NCBI RefSeq assembly: GCF_001310955.1
Contig: NZ_BAZX01000001.1
Span: 248,001-312,000, forward strand
DNA length: 64,000 nt
Origin: Marinifilum fragile JCM 15579
Lineage (GTDB): Bacteria; Bacteroidota; Bacteroidia; Bacteroidales; Marinifilaceae
Direction of reading: 5' to 3'
Shown here: positions 9,410 to 18,029 of the stretch, piece by piece
How the letters are laid out: every line of letters begins with the position of its first letter
Numbering within the stretch: position 1 is the stretch's first letter
The notes under the pieces: generated by a model
What the model was told of the DNA's origin: nothing
Database searches by the model: none
The model's input: the letters and a program-made list of their open reading frames with translations, nothing else
Program-made: the position numbers and the translations under genes

Positions 9410-10864
9410 TTAATCTTCTAAACTTTCAATTAAAGCTGCAAGATTTTTTTCGTAAAGTTTGCTTCCTGTTTTCGGATCGAAATTGGAACTTGGTCCAGCA
9501 ATACAGCCACCTTCGCAAGCCATTACTTCAACAAAGTTTCCACTTGTTTTACCTGTTTTGCCAAAAGCTTTTAGCATTTTAATCTTTTTCTTATCCAAAC
9601 CATTTACAATTACAGGTTTGATATTCACGTAAGGTTTAACTTCAAGAACCGATTGAGCAACACCTCCGCTGGCTGCATAAGCTCTACCGTGATTCAAAAT
9701 ACTTTTATCTAAAAGTAAAGGTTCCTCTTTGCTAATTTCAATATTCCAACCATGAAATAGAGCTGAAAGTTCTTCGAATGTCATTACGTAATCAACATTT
9801 GGATCTTTCATTCCTTCGCGACGCTTGGCAATACAAGGACCTATAAATACAATCTTTGCATTAGGATATTTTTCTCTTGCAATTTCAGCTGCATAGTACA
9901 TCGGACTCTTGGTTTCCGAAACATATTTCTGAATTTCAGGAATGTGCTTTTCGGTTGCCGAAACATATGCAGGACAACAAGAAGTAGTCATAAATGGAGC
10001 TTTGTTTTCCAAACGTTCCAATAACTCATCAGCTTCTCTTTCTGTTGTTACATTTGCGCCTTTTGCAACTTCAAGTACATCACAAAAGCCTAATTGTTTT
10101 ATAGCACCCAATACGGTATCTGTACTCGATTTGAATTGACCAATAACTGCAGGAGCAACAATTGCAATGGTTTCTGTCTCTTCATCTTTTATGGATTTCA
10201 TTACATCCACAATTTGTGAATTTTCCATAATCGATCCGAAAGGACAAGCAGTGATACATTTACCACAATCAATACATTTATCCTCATCGATTTGCTCGAT
10301 ACCATACTCATCTTTGGAAATTGCACCAACAGGACATGAATTTTCGCATGGAACAGGCATAAATATGATTGAGTGATATGGACACACGTTCATACAAATG
10401 CCACAGTTGATACATGTTATAGGATCGATTTGTGCCTGGCCATTTCCATTCCAGCTAATTGCATTTTTCGGACAGTTCATCATACAAGGATGAGCAACAC
10501 AACCTTTACAAAGATTGGTAACTATGTATGAGTTTTTTACACATGAAGTACAAGCTTCATCAACAACGGTAAGGATTTTGTTGATTGGATTCTTTCTCTC
10601 CAGAGCTTCTTCTGCGTATTCTGCCAGGGTTTTTAATTCATCGCGATCATCTTCCAAATCAAATCCCAAAAGAGGAATTAATTTTTCTTTAATGATAACA
10701 CGCTCTTTGAAAACACAGCATCTATCAAGATCTTTTTTTCTTCGAGGTGCCATTTCTAAAGGAATTCGATCCAATCCTTCTTTAAATTTTCCTTCATTAA
10801 AAAGTTCTGCCATTTTCGATAACAGATCTCTTCTGATAATCATTGTATTATCAACGTAGGCCAT
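9410..10864 (-). CDS. Monomeric [FeFe] hydrogenase, group B type
   Basis: 484 residues, cytoplasmic. The N-terminal third holds Cys-rich ferredoxin-like modules (CTSCVKN..., CINCGICMNVCPYHSI, CENSCPVGAI, CIDCGKCITACPFGSI), binding several [4Fe-4S] clusters. The catalytic part has all three H-cluster signatures in their group B form: TSCCPAY, IGPCIAKRRE and VMACEGGCIAGP, which retain the cysteines expected to ligate the H-cluster. It should couple ferredoxin redox to proton/H2 turnover, or sense H2; group B enzymes are poorly characterised. No hydEFG maturation genes or electron-transfer partner lie in the window. It is a single-gene unit with its own promoter upstream and a terminator downstream. 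It implies anaerobic or microaerobic metabolism. Confidence 0.88.
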   Translation of the reverse strand: MAYVDNTMIIRRDLLSKMAELFNEGKFKEGLDRIPLEMAPRRKKDLDRCCVFKERVIIKEKLIPLLGFDLEDDRDELKTLAEYAEEALERKNPINKILTVVDEACTSCVKNSYIVTNLCKGCVAHPCMMNCPKNAISWNGNGQAQIDPITCINCGICMNVCPYHSIIFMPVPCENSCPVGAISKDEYGIEQIDEDKCIDCGKCITACPFGSIMENSQIVDVMKSIKDEETETIAIVAPAVIGQFKSSTDTVLGAIKQLGFCDVLEVAKGANVTTEREADELLERLENKAPFMTTSCCPAYVSATEKHIPEIQKYVSETKSPMYYAAEIAREKYPNAKIVFIGPCIAKRREGMKDPNVDYVMTFEELSALFHGWNIEISKEEPLLLDKSILNHGRAYAASGGVAQSVLEVKPYVNIKPVIVNGLDKKKIKMLKAFGKTGKTSGNFVEVMACEGGCIAGPSSNFDPKTGSKLYEKNLAALIESLED

Positions 10865-10904
10865 TTGGTGTACAATTATAAATAGTGAGATTGCTTAATT
10901 GCCG

Positions 10905-10934
10905 CAAAAGTAGATATTATGTCGAGTCTATCAA
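10905..10934 (-). promoter_or_regulatory. Bacteroidota-type promoter of the hydrogenase gene
   Basis: Reading the minus strand, TTG (10932-10934) is followed after 19 bases by TACTTTTG (10905-10912), matching the TTG-N19-TAnnTTTG consensus. The leader would be about 35 bases. Confidence 0.65.
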
Positions 10935-10969
10935 GTGCTGTTTAACAAATTGAAATAGGTTATATAACA

Positions 10970-10999
10970 GAAAAAAAAGTTCGGAAATATTTCCGAACT
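10970..10999 (-). terminator. Terminator of cca overlapping the restored stop codon
   Basis: Ten-base perfect stem (AGTTCGGAAA with its complement, central TA) followed on the minus strand by eight T. It begins right at the stop codon of the frame-corrected CCA enzyme, which supports the longer gene model. Confidence 0.85.
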
Positions 11000-12418
11000 A
11001 ATTATTCTTTTTTTTGCCAACAGGTTCAAGTCCTAGCTCTTTTCCTTTTTCAATCATGAAATTATAGGCTGCTTCCCTTTCGTTTGGAATAATTCCATCC
11101 AGAATTGCATCTTTTATGCTACTTTTATATCGCCAATGGTTTTACATGGTGACAAATTAAATGTGTCAATAATTTCTTGCCCGTCAATTGGAGGTTGGAA
11201 ATTTCGAACCGCATCTTTTTCTTCAACCTCTTTTAGTTTTTGACGAACCAATTGAAAGTTATCCAGGAATCGCTTAACCTTCTCTTCGTTTTTAGAGGTA
11301 ATGTCGGCTTCGCACAATTTCATGAGTTCATCAATGTCGTCACCCGCGTCAAAAAGTAATCTTCTAACAGCAGAATCGGTTACTACTTCTTGTGCCAAAA
11401 CGATAGGGCGCATATGCAGCAGTACCATTTTCTGAACAAACTTCATTTTCTCGTTCAAAGGCAATTTCATATTCTTAAAAATGCGAGGAACCATTTTTTC
11501 CCCAACAAAATTGTGAGCATGGAAAGTCCAACCAATTCCATTTACAAATTTTTTGGTATTAGGTTTGGCTATATCGTGCAGCAGAGCCGACCATCGAAGC
11601 CATAAATTGTCGGAATGAGGTACCAACTGATCTAAAACCTCAAGGGTATGATAGAAATTGTCTTTATGGCTAATTCCATTTCTGGTTTCTCTGCCTTTTA
11701 ATCTTTGAAACTCTGGAAATATAATTTTCAACAAGCCACATTCTTCAAGCAATTTAAAACCGATTGATGGTTTAGCTGACATTACAATTTTATTTAGCTC
11801 CTCAATAATACGCTCTTTAGAGATGATGTGAATGCGATCCCTGTTCTCTTTGATAGCTTCGAAAGTAACATCGGAAATTTTAAAGTTTAGCTGTGTAGCA
11901 AAACGAATTGCACGCATCATTCTTAATGGATCATCTGAGAAAGTAATCATAGGATCCATTGGTGTTTTTATGATTTTGCTATTTAAATCATCAATGCCTC
12001 CAAATGGATCTAAGAGTTCACCGAAATTGTCTTTGTGTAAGCTTAATGCCAGCGCATTAATGGTGAAATCTCTTCTTTTCTGGTCATCCTCTAAACTGCC
12101 ATTTTCAACAATTGGTTTTCTAGAGTCTCTGTTATACGATTCTTTTCTGGCACCTACGAATTCTATTTCAAGATCTTTGAATTTTAGCATTGCAGTACCA
12201 AAGTTTTTAAATACAGATACCTTAGGATTACCAGCTCTGCTTGCAACTTTTTGAGCCAATTCAATACCACTGCCAATTACAACAACATCAATATCTTTTG
12301 AATTGCGCTTTAAAAATATATCTCTAACATAGCCTCCAATTACATAGCTTTCAAGATTTTCTTCAGTTACAATTTCTGATATGATTGAAAATATAGGATG
12401 TTTTAAATGTTCTCTCAC
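10998..12418 (-). CDS. cca: CCA tRNA nucleotidyltransferase / poly(A) polymerase family with HD domain, interrupted by an apparent frameshift
   Basis: Adds or repairs the 3' CCA of tRNAs. The nucleotidyltransferase head is intact ([17 protein letters not shown] metal site, RRDFTINAL), followed by the RNA-binding region and an HD domain (LLHDIAKP). The GTG start is the only option because an in-frame stop lies directly before it. As given, the frame ends at 11114 after GDIKVA. Adding one A to the four-A run at 11123-11126 (minus) continues as [15 protein letters not shown], then [19 protein letters not shown], the usual family ending, to a stop at 10998. That restores 473 residues, and the stop lies in the terminator stem. 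The tRNAs in this window lack encoded CCA, so the enzyme should be essential; a consensus error is more likely than a real mutation. Confidence 0.92.
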
Positions 12419-12582
12419 TTATTTGTTAGTCATATGGCCTGTAATCAGGCTGTTACTACTGTGTTGTCGATACATGACATACCGACTGTTTAATTTCCTG
12501 ACAAAATTACAATTAATTAAGGGGATTATGAAAATTCAGAGAAAAATAGGCTTTGGTATGTTAATTGTTTGATAAAAATATA

Positions 12583-12590
12583 TAGATTTG
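12583..12590 (+). promoter_or_regulatory. -7 box upstream of cytosolic thioredoxin gene
   Basis: TAGATTTG matches TAnnTTTG exactly, 38 bases before the ATG at 12629. No TTG at the ideal spacing is visible. Confidence 0.45.
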
Positions 12591-12628
12591 TAGATATATA
12601 AAGTAATAAATTAATTTAGGTGTTAGTT

Positions 12629-12991
12629 ATGGTAGAACATTTAACGAAAGAATCTTTCAAAGAAAAAGTATTTGATTTCGAAAAAAATAAAGATTGGAAA
12701 TTTGAAGGCAACAAACCATGTTTGGTAGATTTTTATGCAGATTGGTGTGGACCTTGTAAAATGGTGGCTCCAATTTTAGATGAGTTGAAGGCAGAATATG
12801 GTGAAGCTTTGGATATTTATAAAATAGATACTGAGAAAGAACAGGAATTATCAGCAATGTTCGGAATTCAAAGTATTCCATCATTGTTATTCATTCCTAA
12901 GGATGGGCAACCACAAATGGCACAGGGAGCTTTATCAAAAGAGAATTTTAAACAAGCCTTTGCAGAAGTTTTAAAGGTTGAGGCAAAATAA
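12629..12991 (+). CDS. Thioredoxin family protein, cytosolic
   Basis: 120 residues from the ATG at 12629; a GTG nine bases upstream is possible but less likely. The classical redox site WCGPCK sits in FYADWCGPCKMVAP, with the cis-Pro loop SIPSLLF, so it should be an active dithiol-disulfide reductant. There is no signal peptide. Compared with E. coli TrxA it has an N-terminal insertion (FDFEKNKDWKFEGNKP) before the first core strand. The next gene encodes a close paralogue with the same insertion plus a signal peptide, so the pair arose by tandem duplication and now seems to serve two compartments (inference). Confidence 0.9.
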   Translation: MVEHLTKESFKEKVFDFEKNKDWKFEGNKPCLVDFYADWCGPCKMVAPILDELKAEYGEALDIYKIDTEKEQELSAMFGIQSIPSLLFIPKDGQPQMAQGALSKENFKQAFAEVLKVEAK

Positions 12992-13178
12992 TTGCGATCA
13001 CAGTAAATGAATAACCTTTTTAAAATCAATCGTGAATTGATATATGCGTTGATTACTGAAAGGTTAAAGAGTTATTAACGGTCGTTGAGCAGACACAATT
13101 TAAAGCAAATCATTATTAGCTTTAGAGCGATAATGAATTAAAACTGAAACGGAGTTTGCACTAGAAAAGAAAGAGAAA

Positions 13179-13619
13179 ATGAAGAGATTTTTAATAATAA
13201 TGTTGGTTGCTTTTATGGGAACCAATAGTTACGCACAATCGAATTCTGATGCTAAAATTATTCATTTAGATGATGATAGTTTTAAAGAAATGGTATTTGA
13301 TTACGAAAAAGGTGGCGATTGGAAATTTGAAGGGAATAAGCCCGTAATTGTTGATTTCTACGCCGATTGGTGTGGACCTTGTAAAAGAATTGCTCCTGTA
13401 CTAAAGGAATTGCAAAAGGAATATGGCGATGCCATTCAGATTTATAAAGTAGACACCGATAAGGCTCAAAAAGTATCAGCTGCATTTGGAATCAGAAGTA
13501 TACCATCTTTGCTGTTTGTACCGATGGAAGGTAAACCAACAATGGCTCAAGGTGCTTTGCCTAAGGCCACATTTGTAAAAGCAATTAATGACGTTTTGGG
13601 AGTGAAAGCCCCAAATTGA
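13179..13619 (+). CDS. Thioredoxin family protein, exported
   Basis: 146 residues: signal peptide (MKRFLIIMLVAFMGTNSYAQ) followed by a thioredoxin domain with FYADWCGPCKRIAP and cis-Pro loop SIPSLLF. It is clearly homologous to the upstream cytosolic protein over its whole mature length, including the DYEKGGDWKFEGNKP insertion and the ending MAQGALPKxxF. The periplasmic location suggests a role in reducing or maturing envelope thiols, for example cytochrome or disulfide handling; the partner is unknown. The 187-base gap between the two genes and its own terminator leave open whether they share a transcript. Confidence 0.9.
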   Translation: MKRFLIIMLVAFMGTNSYAQSNSDAKIIHLDDDSFKEMVFDYEKGGDWKFEGNKPVIVDFYADWCGPCKRIAPVLKELQKEYGDAIQIYKVDTDKAQKVSAAFGIRSIPSLLFVPMEGKPTMAQGALPKATFVKAINDVLGVKAPN

Positions 13620-13655
13620 TTATAGGTTAGAGTAATTATAATAGTTTAGGTTTTG

Positions 13656-13685
13656 AAAGTCGGCTTTTTGCCGACTTTTTTGTTT
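13656..13685 (+). terminator. Terminator of the exported thioredoxin gene
   Basis: Nine-base stem AAAGTCGGC / GCCGACTTT with a five-T loop and T-rich tail. The tail overlaps the -33 region of the next promoter. Confidence 0.88.
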
Positions 13686-13709
13686 TTGCTAGTTTTCAGA
13701 CTATCTTTG
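13679..13709 (+). promoter_or_regulatory. Promoter of the thiamine salvage operon
   Basis: TTTG (13679-13682) followed after 19 bases by TATCTTTG (13702-13709), a full match to the Bacteroidota consensus, about 10 bases before the riboswitch begins. Confidence 0.7.
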
Positions 13710-13718
13710 CGCCAAATC

Positions 13719-13803
13719 ACAGTGGGGTGCCTAATTATAAATGGCTGAGATCATACCCTTACACCTGATCCGGATAATGCCGGCGTAGGAAAATTGCGAG
13801 CTA
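13719..13803 (+). promoter_or_regulatory. TPP riboswitch (THI element)
   Basis: All the conserved blocks of the thiamine pyrophosphate aptamer are present in order: GGGGTGC (13724-13730), GGCTGAGA (13743-13750), ACCC (13755-13758), CCTGATC (13764-13770), TAATGCC and GGCGTAGGAA. It lies about 70 bases upstream of the TonB receptor start and should shut down the operon when TPP is plentiful. No obvious terminator hairpin lies between aptamer and gene, so control of translation initiation is plausible. Confidence 0.97.
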
Positions 13804-13872
13804 ACTTTTCGCCAACCTGATCTTATATATACCTCATTGCAATATTTTATTAACGTTTTAATTTATTACACA

Positions 13873-16318
13873 ATGTTTAAGCAAATGAACTCTGTCTTGC
13901 GCAGAGCAACTCTGTTAATTGTATTGCAATTTGTATGCTTTATCGGTTTTTCACAATTAAATTTAAAAGGGAAAGTTACCGATAAAAGCGGAAATGCTCT
14001 ACCTGGGGCAGCAATTGCAGTGAAAGGAACTTATTTGGGAACTGTTGCCAATTCATATGGTGAATATCAGTTTACAAACTTAAAAGCTGGAGAATACCAA
14101 TTTGTGATCTCTTTTTTGGGGTATGAAACACAGGAAAATTCTGTAAAGCTTACTGAATCAAAGAATTTAGATTTTAAATTAAATCCAACTGCCATAATGG
14201 CCGACGAGGTGATTGTAGCAGCAACAAGAGCAGGAAATAAAGCTCCAGTAGCAGTAACTAATCTGGGAGGAGAAGAAGTTAGAAAGCAAAATACAGGTCA
14301 GGATATTCCATACCAGTTAAGCTTGACTCCTTCATTGGTTGAATCATCAGAAGCAGGTAATGGTGTTGGTTATTCAGCTTTACGTATTCGTGGTACTGAT
14401 GCTTCTCGTATTAACGTTACAATTAATGGTGTACCATTGAATGATTCAGAATCGCAAGGTGTATTTTGGGTAAACATGCCAGATTTTGCTTCATCAGTTG
14501 ATAACATTCAAATTCAGCGTGGAGTTGGAACATCTACCAATGGTGCTGCAGCTTTTGGAGCTACCATTAACTTTCAAACAGAAACGGTAAATGCAGAACC
14601 TTATGCCGAAGTTCAAAGTGTAGCTGGTTCATTCAATACTTTCCGTAATACTTTTAAAGCTGGAACAGGCTTAATCAATGGAAAATTTAGTTTTGATGCT
14701 CGTTATTCAAAGTTAAAGTCTGACGGATTTGTTGATCGTGCATTTTCTGATCATGAATCATTTTTTGCAAGTGGTACTTATTACACAGAAAGAAGTATGT
14801 TGAAATTCAATGTCATTTCGGGTGATCAGAAAACAGGAATCAGCTGGTGGGGAAATCCAAATATCAACACCGATGATCCTAATGATTATGAAGACAGAAG
14901 ATACAATCCTGCAGGAGAATATACCGACGAAAATGGTGTTACCAGATATTACGACAATCAAACTGATAATTACAAGCAAACACATTACCAGTTATTTTAC
15001 TCTCAAGAATTAACTTCGAATTTGAATTTGAATGCTGCATTGCATTATACAAAAGGGAAAGGTTTCTACGAGCAGTATAAAGAAGATGAGAAATATTCAG
15101 AATATGGATTGGATAATCTTGTGATTGGAAATGAAACCATTGAAGAAACAGATCTAACACGCCAAAAATGGCTGAAGAATGATTTTTATGGATTTACATA
15201 TTCTTTAAATTACAAAAAGAACAGAATCGATGCATCTTTCGGTGGTGCTTGGAATCGTTATGATGGTGATCACTTCGGTAATATTCTTTGGGCTCAAAAC
15301 GGTGGAGTTCCTAATGGCCATCAATGGTATTTAAATACTGGCGAGAAGACGGATTACAATGTTTTTGCAAGATGAATGTTGAATTAAGCGATAAATTAAA
15401 TGCTTATGGAGATGTTCAATATCGTCATATTTCTTACGATATGGATGGTACGGATGATGATCTTCTGCCATTGGTTCAGGAGCATAAATTTGATTTCTTC
15501 AACCTAAAGTGGGATTGTATTATACCCTTAACGATAGAAACTCAGCTTATGCATCATTTGGTGTAGCACATCGTGAGCCAACTCGTGCAAACTTTAAAGA
15601 TGCCAAAGGCGATCCAAATTCATATCCTGTTGATGAGTCATTATTCGATTATGAACTAGGGTACAACTATAAATCTAAAAATGCTACTTTCGGAGTTAAC
15701 CTTTACTACATGTACTATCGAGACCAGTTGGTACCAACAGGCGAAAAGAATAGTGTTGGTTACGATATCATGACAAATGTAGACAAGAGTTACAGAGCAG
15801 GTGTTGAGTTGATTTGGGGCGTTCAGATTTTACCAACTTTAAAATGGGATGCCAACCTTACTTTGAGTCGTAATAGAATTAAAGATTTTGTAGAATATTC
15901 AACTTACTACGATGAAAATTGGAACGAAGAGTACAAAGGGAAAGAACTAGGAGATACTGACATTAGTTACTCACCAGAAACAGTTGGAAGTAGTATTTTA
16001 ACATGGACTCCAGCAAAAGGTTTTGATGTAAGTTTTGTAAGTAAGTATGTAGGGGAACAGTACTTTGACAATACTGCGAGTGCAGATCGAAAATTGGATG
16101 CTTACCATGTCCACAACTTAAGATTGAACTACAGTATCAAGCCAAGTTGGATGAAAGAAATTGCTTTCCAGTTAAGCATTAACAATGTACTTGATGCCAA
16201 ATATGAAAATAATGCATATGGTGGAAACTGGTATGAGCAAGGTGTTGAAAAAACATGGAGATACTATTATCCACAGGCAGGAACAAATGTTCTGGCAGGT
16301 GTGACATTGCGATTTTAA
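13873..16318 (+). CDS. TonB-dependent outer-membrane receptor for thiamine or a precursor, interrupted by two apparent frameshifts
   Basis: Imports a thiamine compound across the outer membrane; the substrate is inferred from the TPP riboswitch and the PnuT and pyrophosphokinase neighbours. A signal peptide ends near FIGFSQ, then a carboxypeptidase-like domain (LKGKVTDKSGNALPGA), plug domain (LRIRGTDASRINVTINGVPL) and beta-barrel ending in an aromatic residue (GVTLRF). The ATG at 13873 is preferred over the upstream TTG. Frame is lost near 15369 (GCAAGATGAAT, where one extra A gives AKMNVEL) and again near 15507 (AACCTAAAGTG, where one extra C gives NPKVGLYYT). Restoring both gives exactly 816 codons. 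Both losses are in short homopolymers, which points to sequencing error. Confidence 0.9.
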
Positions 16319-16328
16319 GATAATATTT

Positions 16329-16358
16329 GTAGAGACGTACAGCTCTGTACGTCTCTAC
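16329..16358. repeat. GTAGAGAC-type palindromic repeat, copy A
   Basis: Twelve-base perfect arms (GTAGAGACGTAC / GTACGTCTCTAC) around a six-base centre, 10 bases after the receptor stop and 13 bases before pnuT. It belongs to a family of similar palindromes in this window. Confidence 0.85.
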
Positions 16359-16371
16359 CTAAATTAAAAAT

Positions 16372-16968
16372 ATGACCTGGATAATTGATAATATCGTAGA
16401 AATCATAGGAACCATATCAGGATTATTATTCCTGTACCTTGAAATCAAACAGAATAAATGGTTGTGGCCTGTAGGTTTACTTACATCTGTAATGTATATC
16501 TATGTGTTTTTTGTGGCCAAGCTGTATGCTGATATGTCACTACAGTTCTACTATGTTTTTATAAGTATTTATGGATGGATACTATGGTCAAGGGGAGCCA
16601 ATAAAAGTGATGATCAGCTTCCTGTGGTCAGACTAAGTCGCGCTTTGTTCCTAACACTATTTGGCGCAAGCATGTTGATTTATGTTTTTATTGCTTACAT
16701 ACTGGTAAACTTTACCGATGCATCAATTCCATATTGGGATGCTTTTACAACTGCCTTAAGCATTGTTGCAACATGGATGCTGGCCAGAAAAATTTTAGAG
16801 CAGTGGCTGGTTTGGGTTGTCGTAAATGCTGTTTCTATGGGTTTATACATTTATAAAGGTCTTTATCCAACAACCGTTTTGTTTTTCTTCTATACAGTAT
16901 TGGCCTTGGTAGGCTATCTGCAATGGAAAAAAGACATGCTTCGTTCTCAGGCTATTTCAGGTAATTAA
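16372..16968 (+). CDS. pnuT: PnuC-family transporter, probable thiamine permease PnuT
   Basis: 198 residues with about seven predicted membrane helices and the PnuC-family pattern (ISGLLFLYLEIKQN, WPVGLLTS, YYVFISIYGWILW). PnuC itself carries nicotinamide riboside. PnuC homologues placed between a TPP riboswitch and a thiamine pyrophosphokinase are known to be thiamine uptake facilitators (PnuT). Here it is the inner-membrane step after the TonB receptor. It begins 53 bases after the receptor and is separated by 40 bases from the kinase gene, so all three genes should share the riboswitch-controlled transcript. Substrate assignment rests on context. Confidence 0.9.
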   Translation: MTWIIDNIVEIIGTISGLLFLYLEIKQNKWLWPVGLLTSVMYIYVFFVAKLYADMSLQFYYVFISIYGWILWSRGANKSDDQLPVVRLSRALFLTLFGASMLIYVFIAYILVNFTDASIPYWDAFTTALSIVATWMLARKILEQWLVWVVVNAVSMGLYIYKGLYPTTVLFFFYTVLALVGYLQWKKDMLRSQAISGN

Positions 16969-17008
16969 TTAAATTTACAGGCTCAAATTTTATCATCACC
17001 AATCGAGA

Positions 17009-17632
17009 ATGCAAAAGAAAGCTGTAATATTGGCAAACGGAGCCTTTCCAACTCACGAAATCCCATTAAAGGAACTAAAAGAATCAAAACATATCATTTG
17101 TTGCGACGGCGCAATTAACAATCTGGAAAAAGCAGGATTAGAACCTTTCGCAATTATTGGTGATTTGGATTCTTTAGATTCAGAATTGAAATGGAAGTAT
17201 AGGGATATCATTCATCACTTTTCAAATCAGGATACCAATGATTTGACCAAGGCAGTTGAATGGTGCATGGCCAATAAGTACAACGAAATAGCTATTGTTG
17301 GAGCAACGGGTAAGCGCGATGATCATATGATTGGTAATGTGTTTCTTTTACCGCAATATGCAAAAAAAGTAAGGGTTAAAATGCTAACCAGTTATGGTGT
17401 GTTTACTCCAATAGTTCGCTCAAAGAATTTTGATAGCTTTAATAGACAACAAGTATCCATTTTCTCACCAAACAGAGATACACTAATTACCACAGCAAAT
17501 TTGCGATATGCCTTAACCAATCAGAGATTGGAAATGATGTGGCAAGGCACATTAAATGAATCGATGGGTGATAGTTTCCGAATTGAATTTGAAGGAGGGC
17601 CATTGATTGTATTTCAGGAATACCGACAATAG
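17009..17632 (+). CDS. thiN: Thiamine pyrophosphokinase
   Basis: 207 residues. Transfers pyrophosphate from ATP to thiamine to make TPP, trapping what PnuT brings in. The thiamine pyrophosphokinase fold is supported by CCDGAINNLEKAG, the Asp-rich IIGDLDSL motif, QDTNDLTKAVEW and GATGKRDDHMIGN. It is the last gene of the thiamine salvage operon. No de novo thiamine genes (thiC, thiE and so on) are in the window, so this locus alone would make the cell a scavenger. The symbol follows the Bacillus name; Bacteroides papers use tnr3 for the equivalent gene. Confidence 0.93.
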   Translation: MQKKAVILANGAFPTHEIPLKELKESKHIICCDGAINNLEKAGLEPFAIIGDLDSLDSELKWKYRDIIHHFSNQDTNDLTKAVEWCMANKYNEIAIVGATGKRDDHMIGNVFLLPQYAKKVRVKMLTSYGVFTPIVRSKNFDSFNRQQVSIFSPNRDTLITTANLRYALTNQRLEMMWQGTLNESMGDSFRIEFEGGPLIVFQEYRQ

Positions 17633-17654
17633 TTTATAATATATTCATTCTCTT

Positions 17655-17759
17655 TGAGTATCGAGGATAAAAAGTTGTTCCAAATTGTGCCTCCCCCAAG
17701 AGTGAGGCTAATAATTCCTGCGAATTGTCAGCCTCCCCAGCCAGTGAGGTTAAAGTTTT
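17655..17759. repeat. 105-bp direct repeat, copy 1
   Basis: Runs from TGAGTATCGAGGAT to GTTAAAGTTTT and matches the copy at 17821-17925 with five substitutions. It contains two small GC hairpins, GCCTC...GAGGC and CCTC...GAGG, in otherwise AT-rich DNA. Nothing else is seen between thiN and the porin promoter. Confidence 0.9.
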
Positions 17760-17820
17760 GTCGCAATTTTGTGTTTTACTACGCAGAAAGACTAAAATAG
17801 TATCGCATTTTCTCCCTCCC

Positions 17821-17925
17821 TGAGTATCGAGGATAAAAAGTTGTTGCAAATTGTGCCTCCCCCACGAGTGAGGCAAATAATTCCTGTGAATTATCAGCCT
17901 CCCCAGCCAGTGAGGTTAAAGTTTT
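17821..17925. repeat. 105-bp direct repeat, copy 2
   Basis: Second copy, about 95% identical and 166 bases downstream. It carries the same CCTCCCC...GTGAGG hairpins, and a third related hairpin (CCTC...GAGG) spans its left edge. Confidence 0.9.
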
Positions 17926-17993
17926 CATTCAATTTTTCAGCGAATCTGAGGTAATATGTTTTAATTCTAACTAGCAGATGTTTAAATCATTTT

Positions 17994-18001
17994 TATATTT
18001 G
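17994..18001 (+). promoter_or_regulatory. -7 box of the porin-like gene
   Basis: TATATTTG, exact -7 consensus, 28 bases before the start codon. No clear -33 TTG. Confidence 0.5.
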
Positions 18002-18029
18002 CAGCCGAATTAAAACCTAACTAAAGTCG

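Noticed and set aside
15324-15566. Separate small gene in the middle of the TonB receptor
   Set aside because: Its internal part (KMNVELSDKLNAYGDVQY) continues the receptor barrel exactly; it is a frameshift fragment.
17634-17876. 80-residue open frame on the minus strand through the 105-bp repeats
   Set aside because: It is translation of the repeat hairpins (segments like SLAGEADNSQELLASL recur because the DNA repeats), with no promoter and no protein-like composition outside the repeats.
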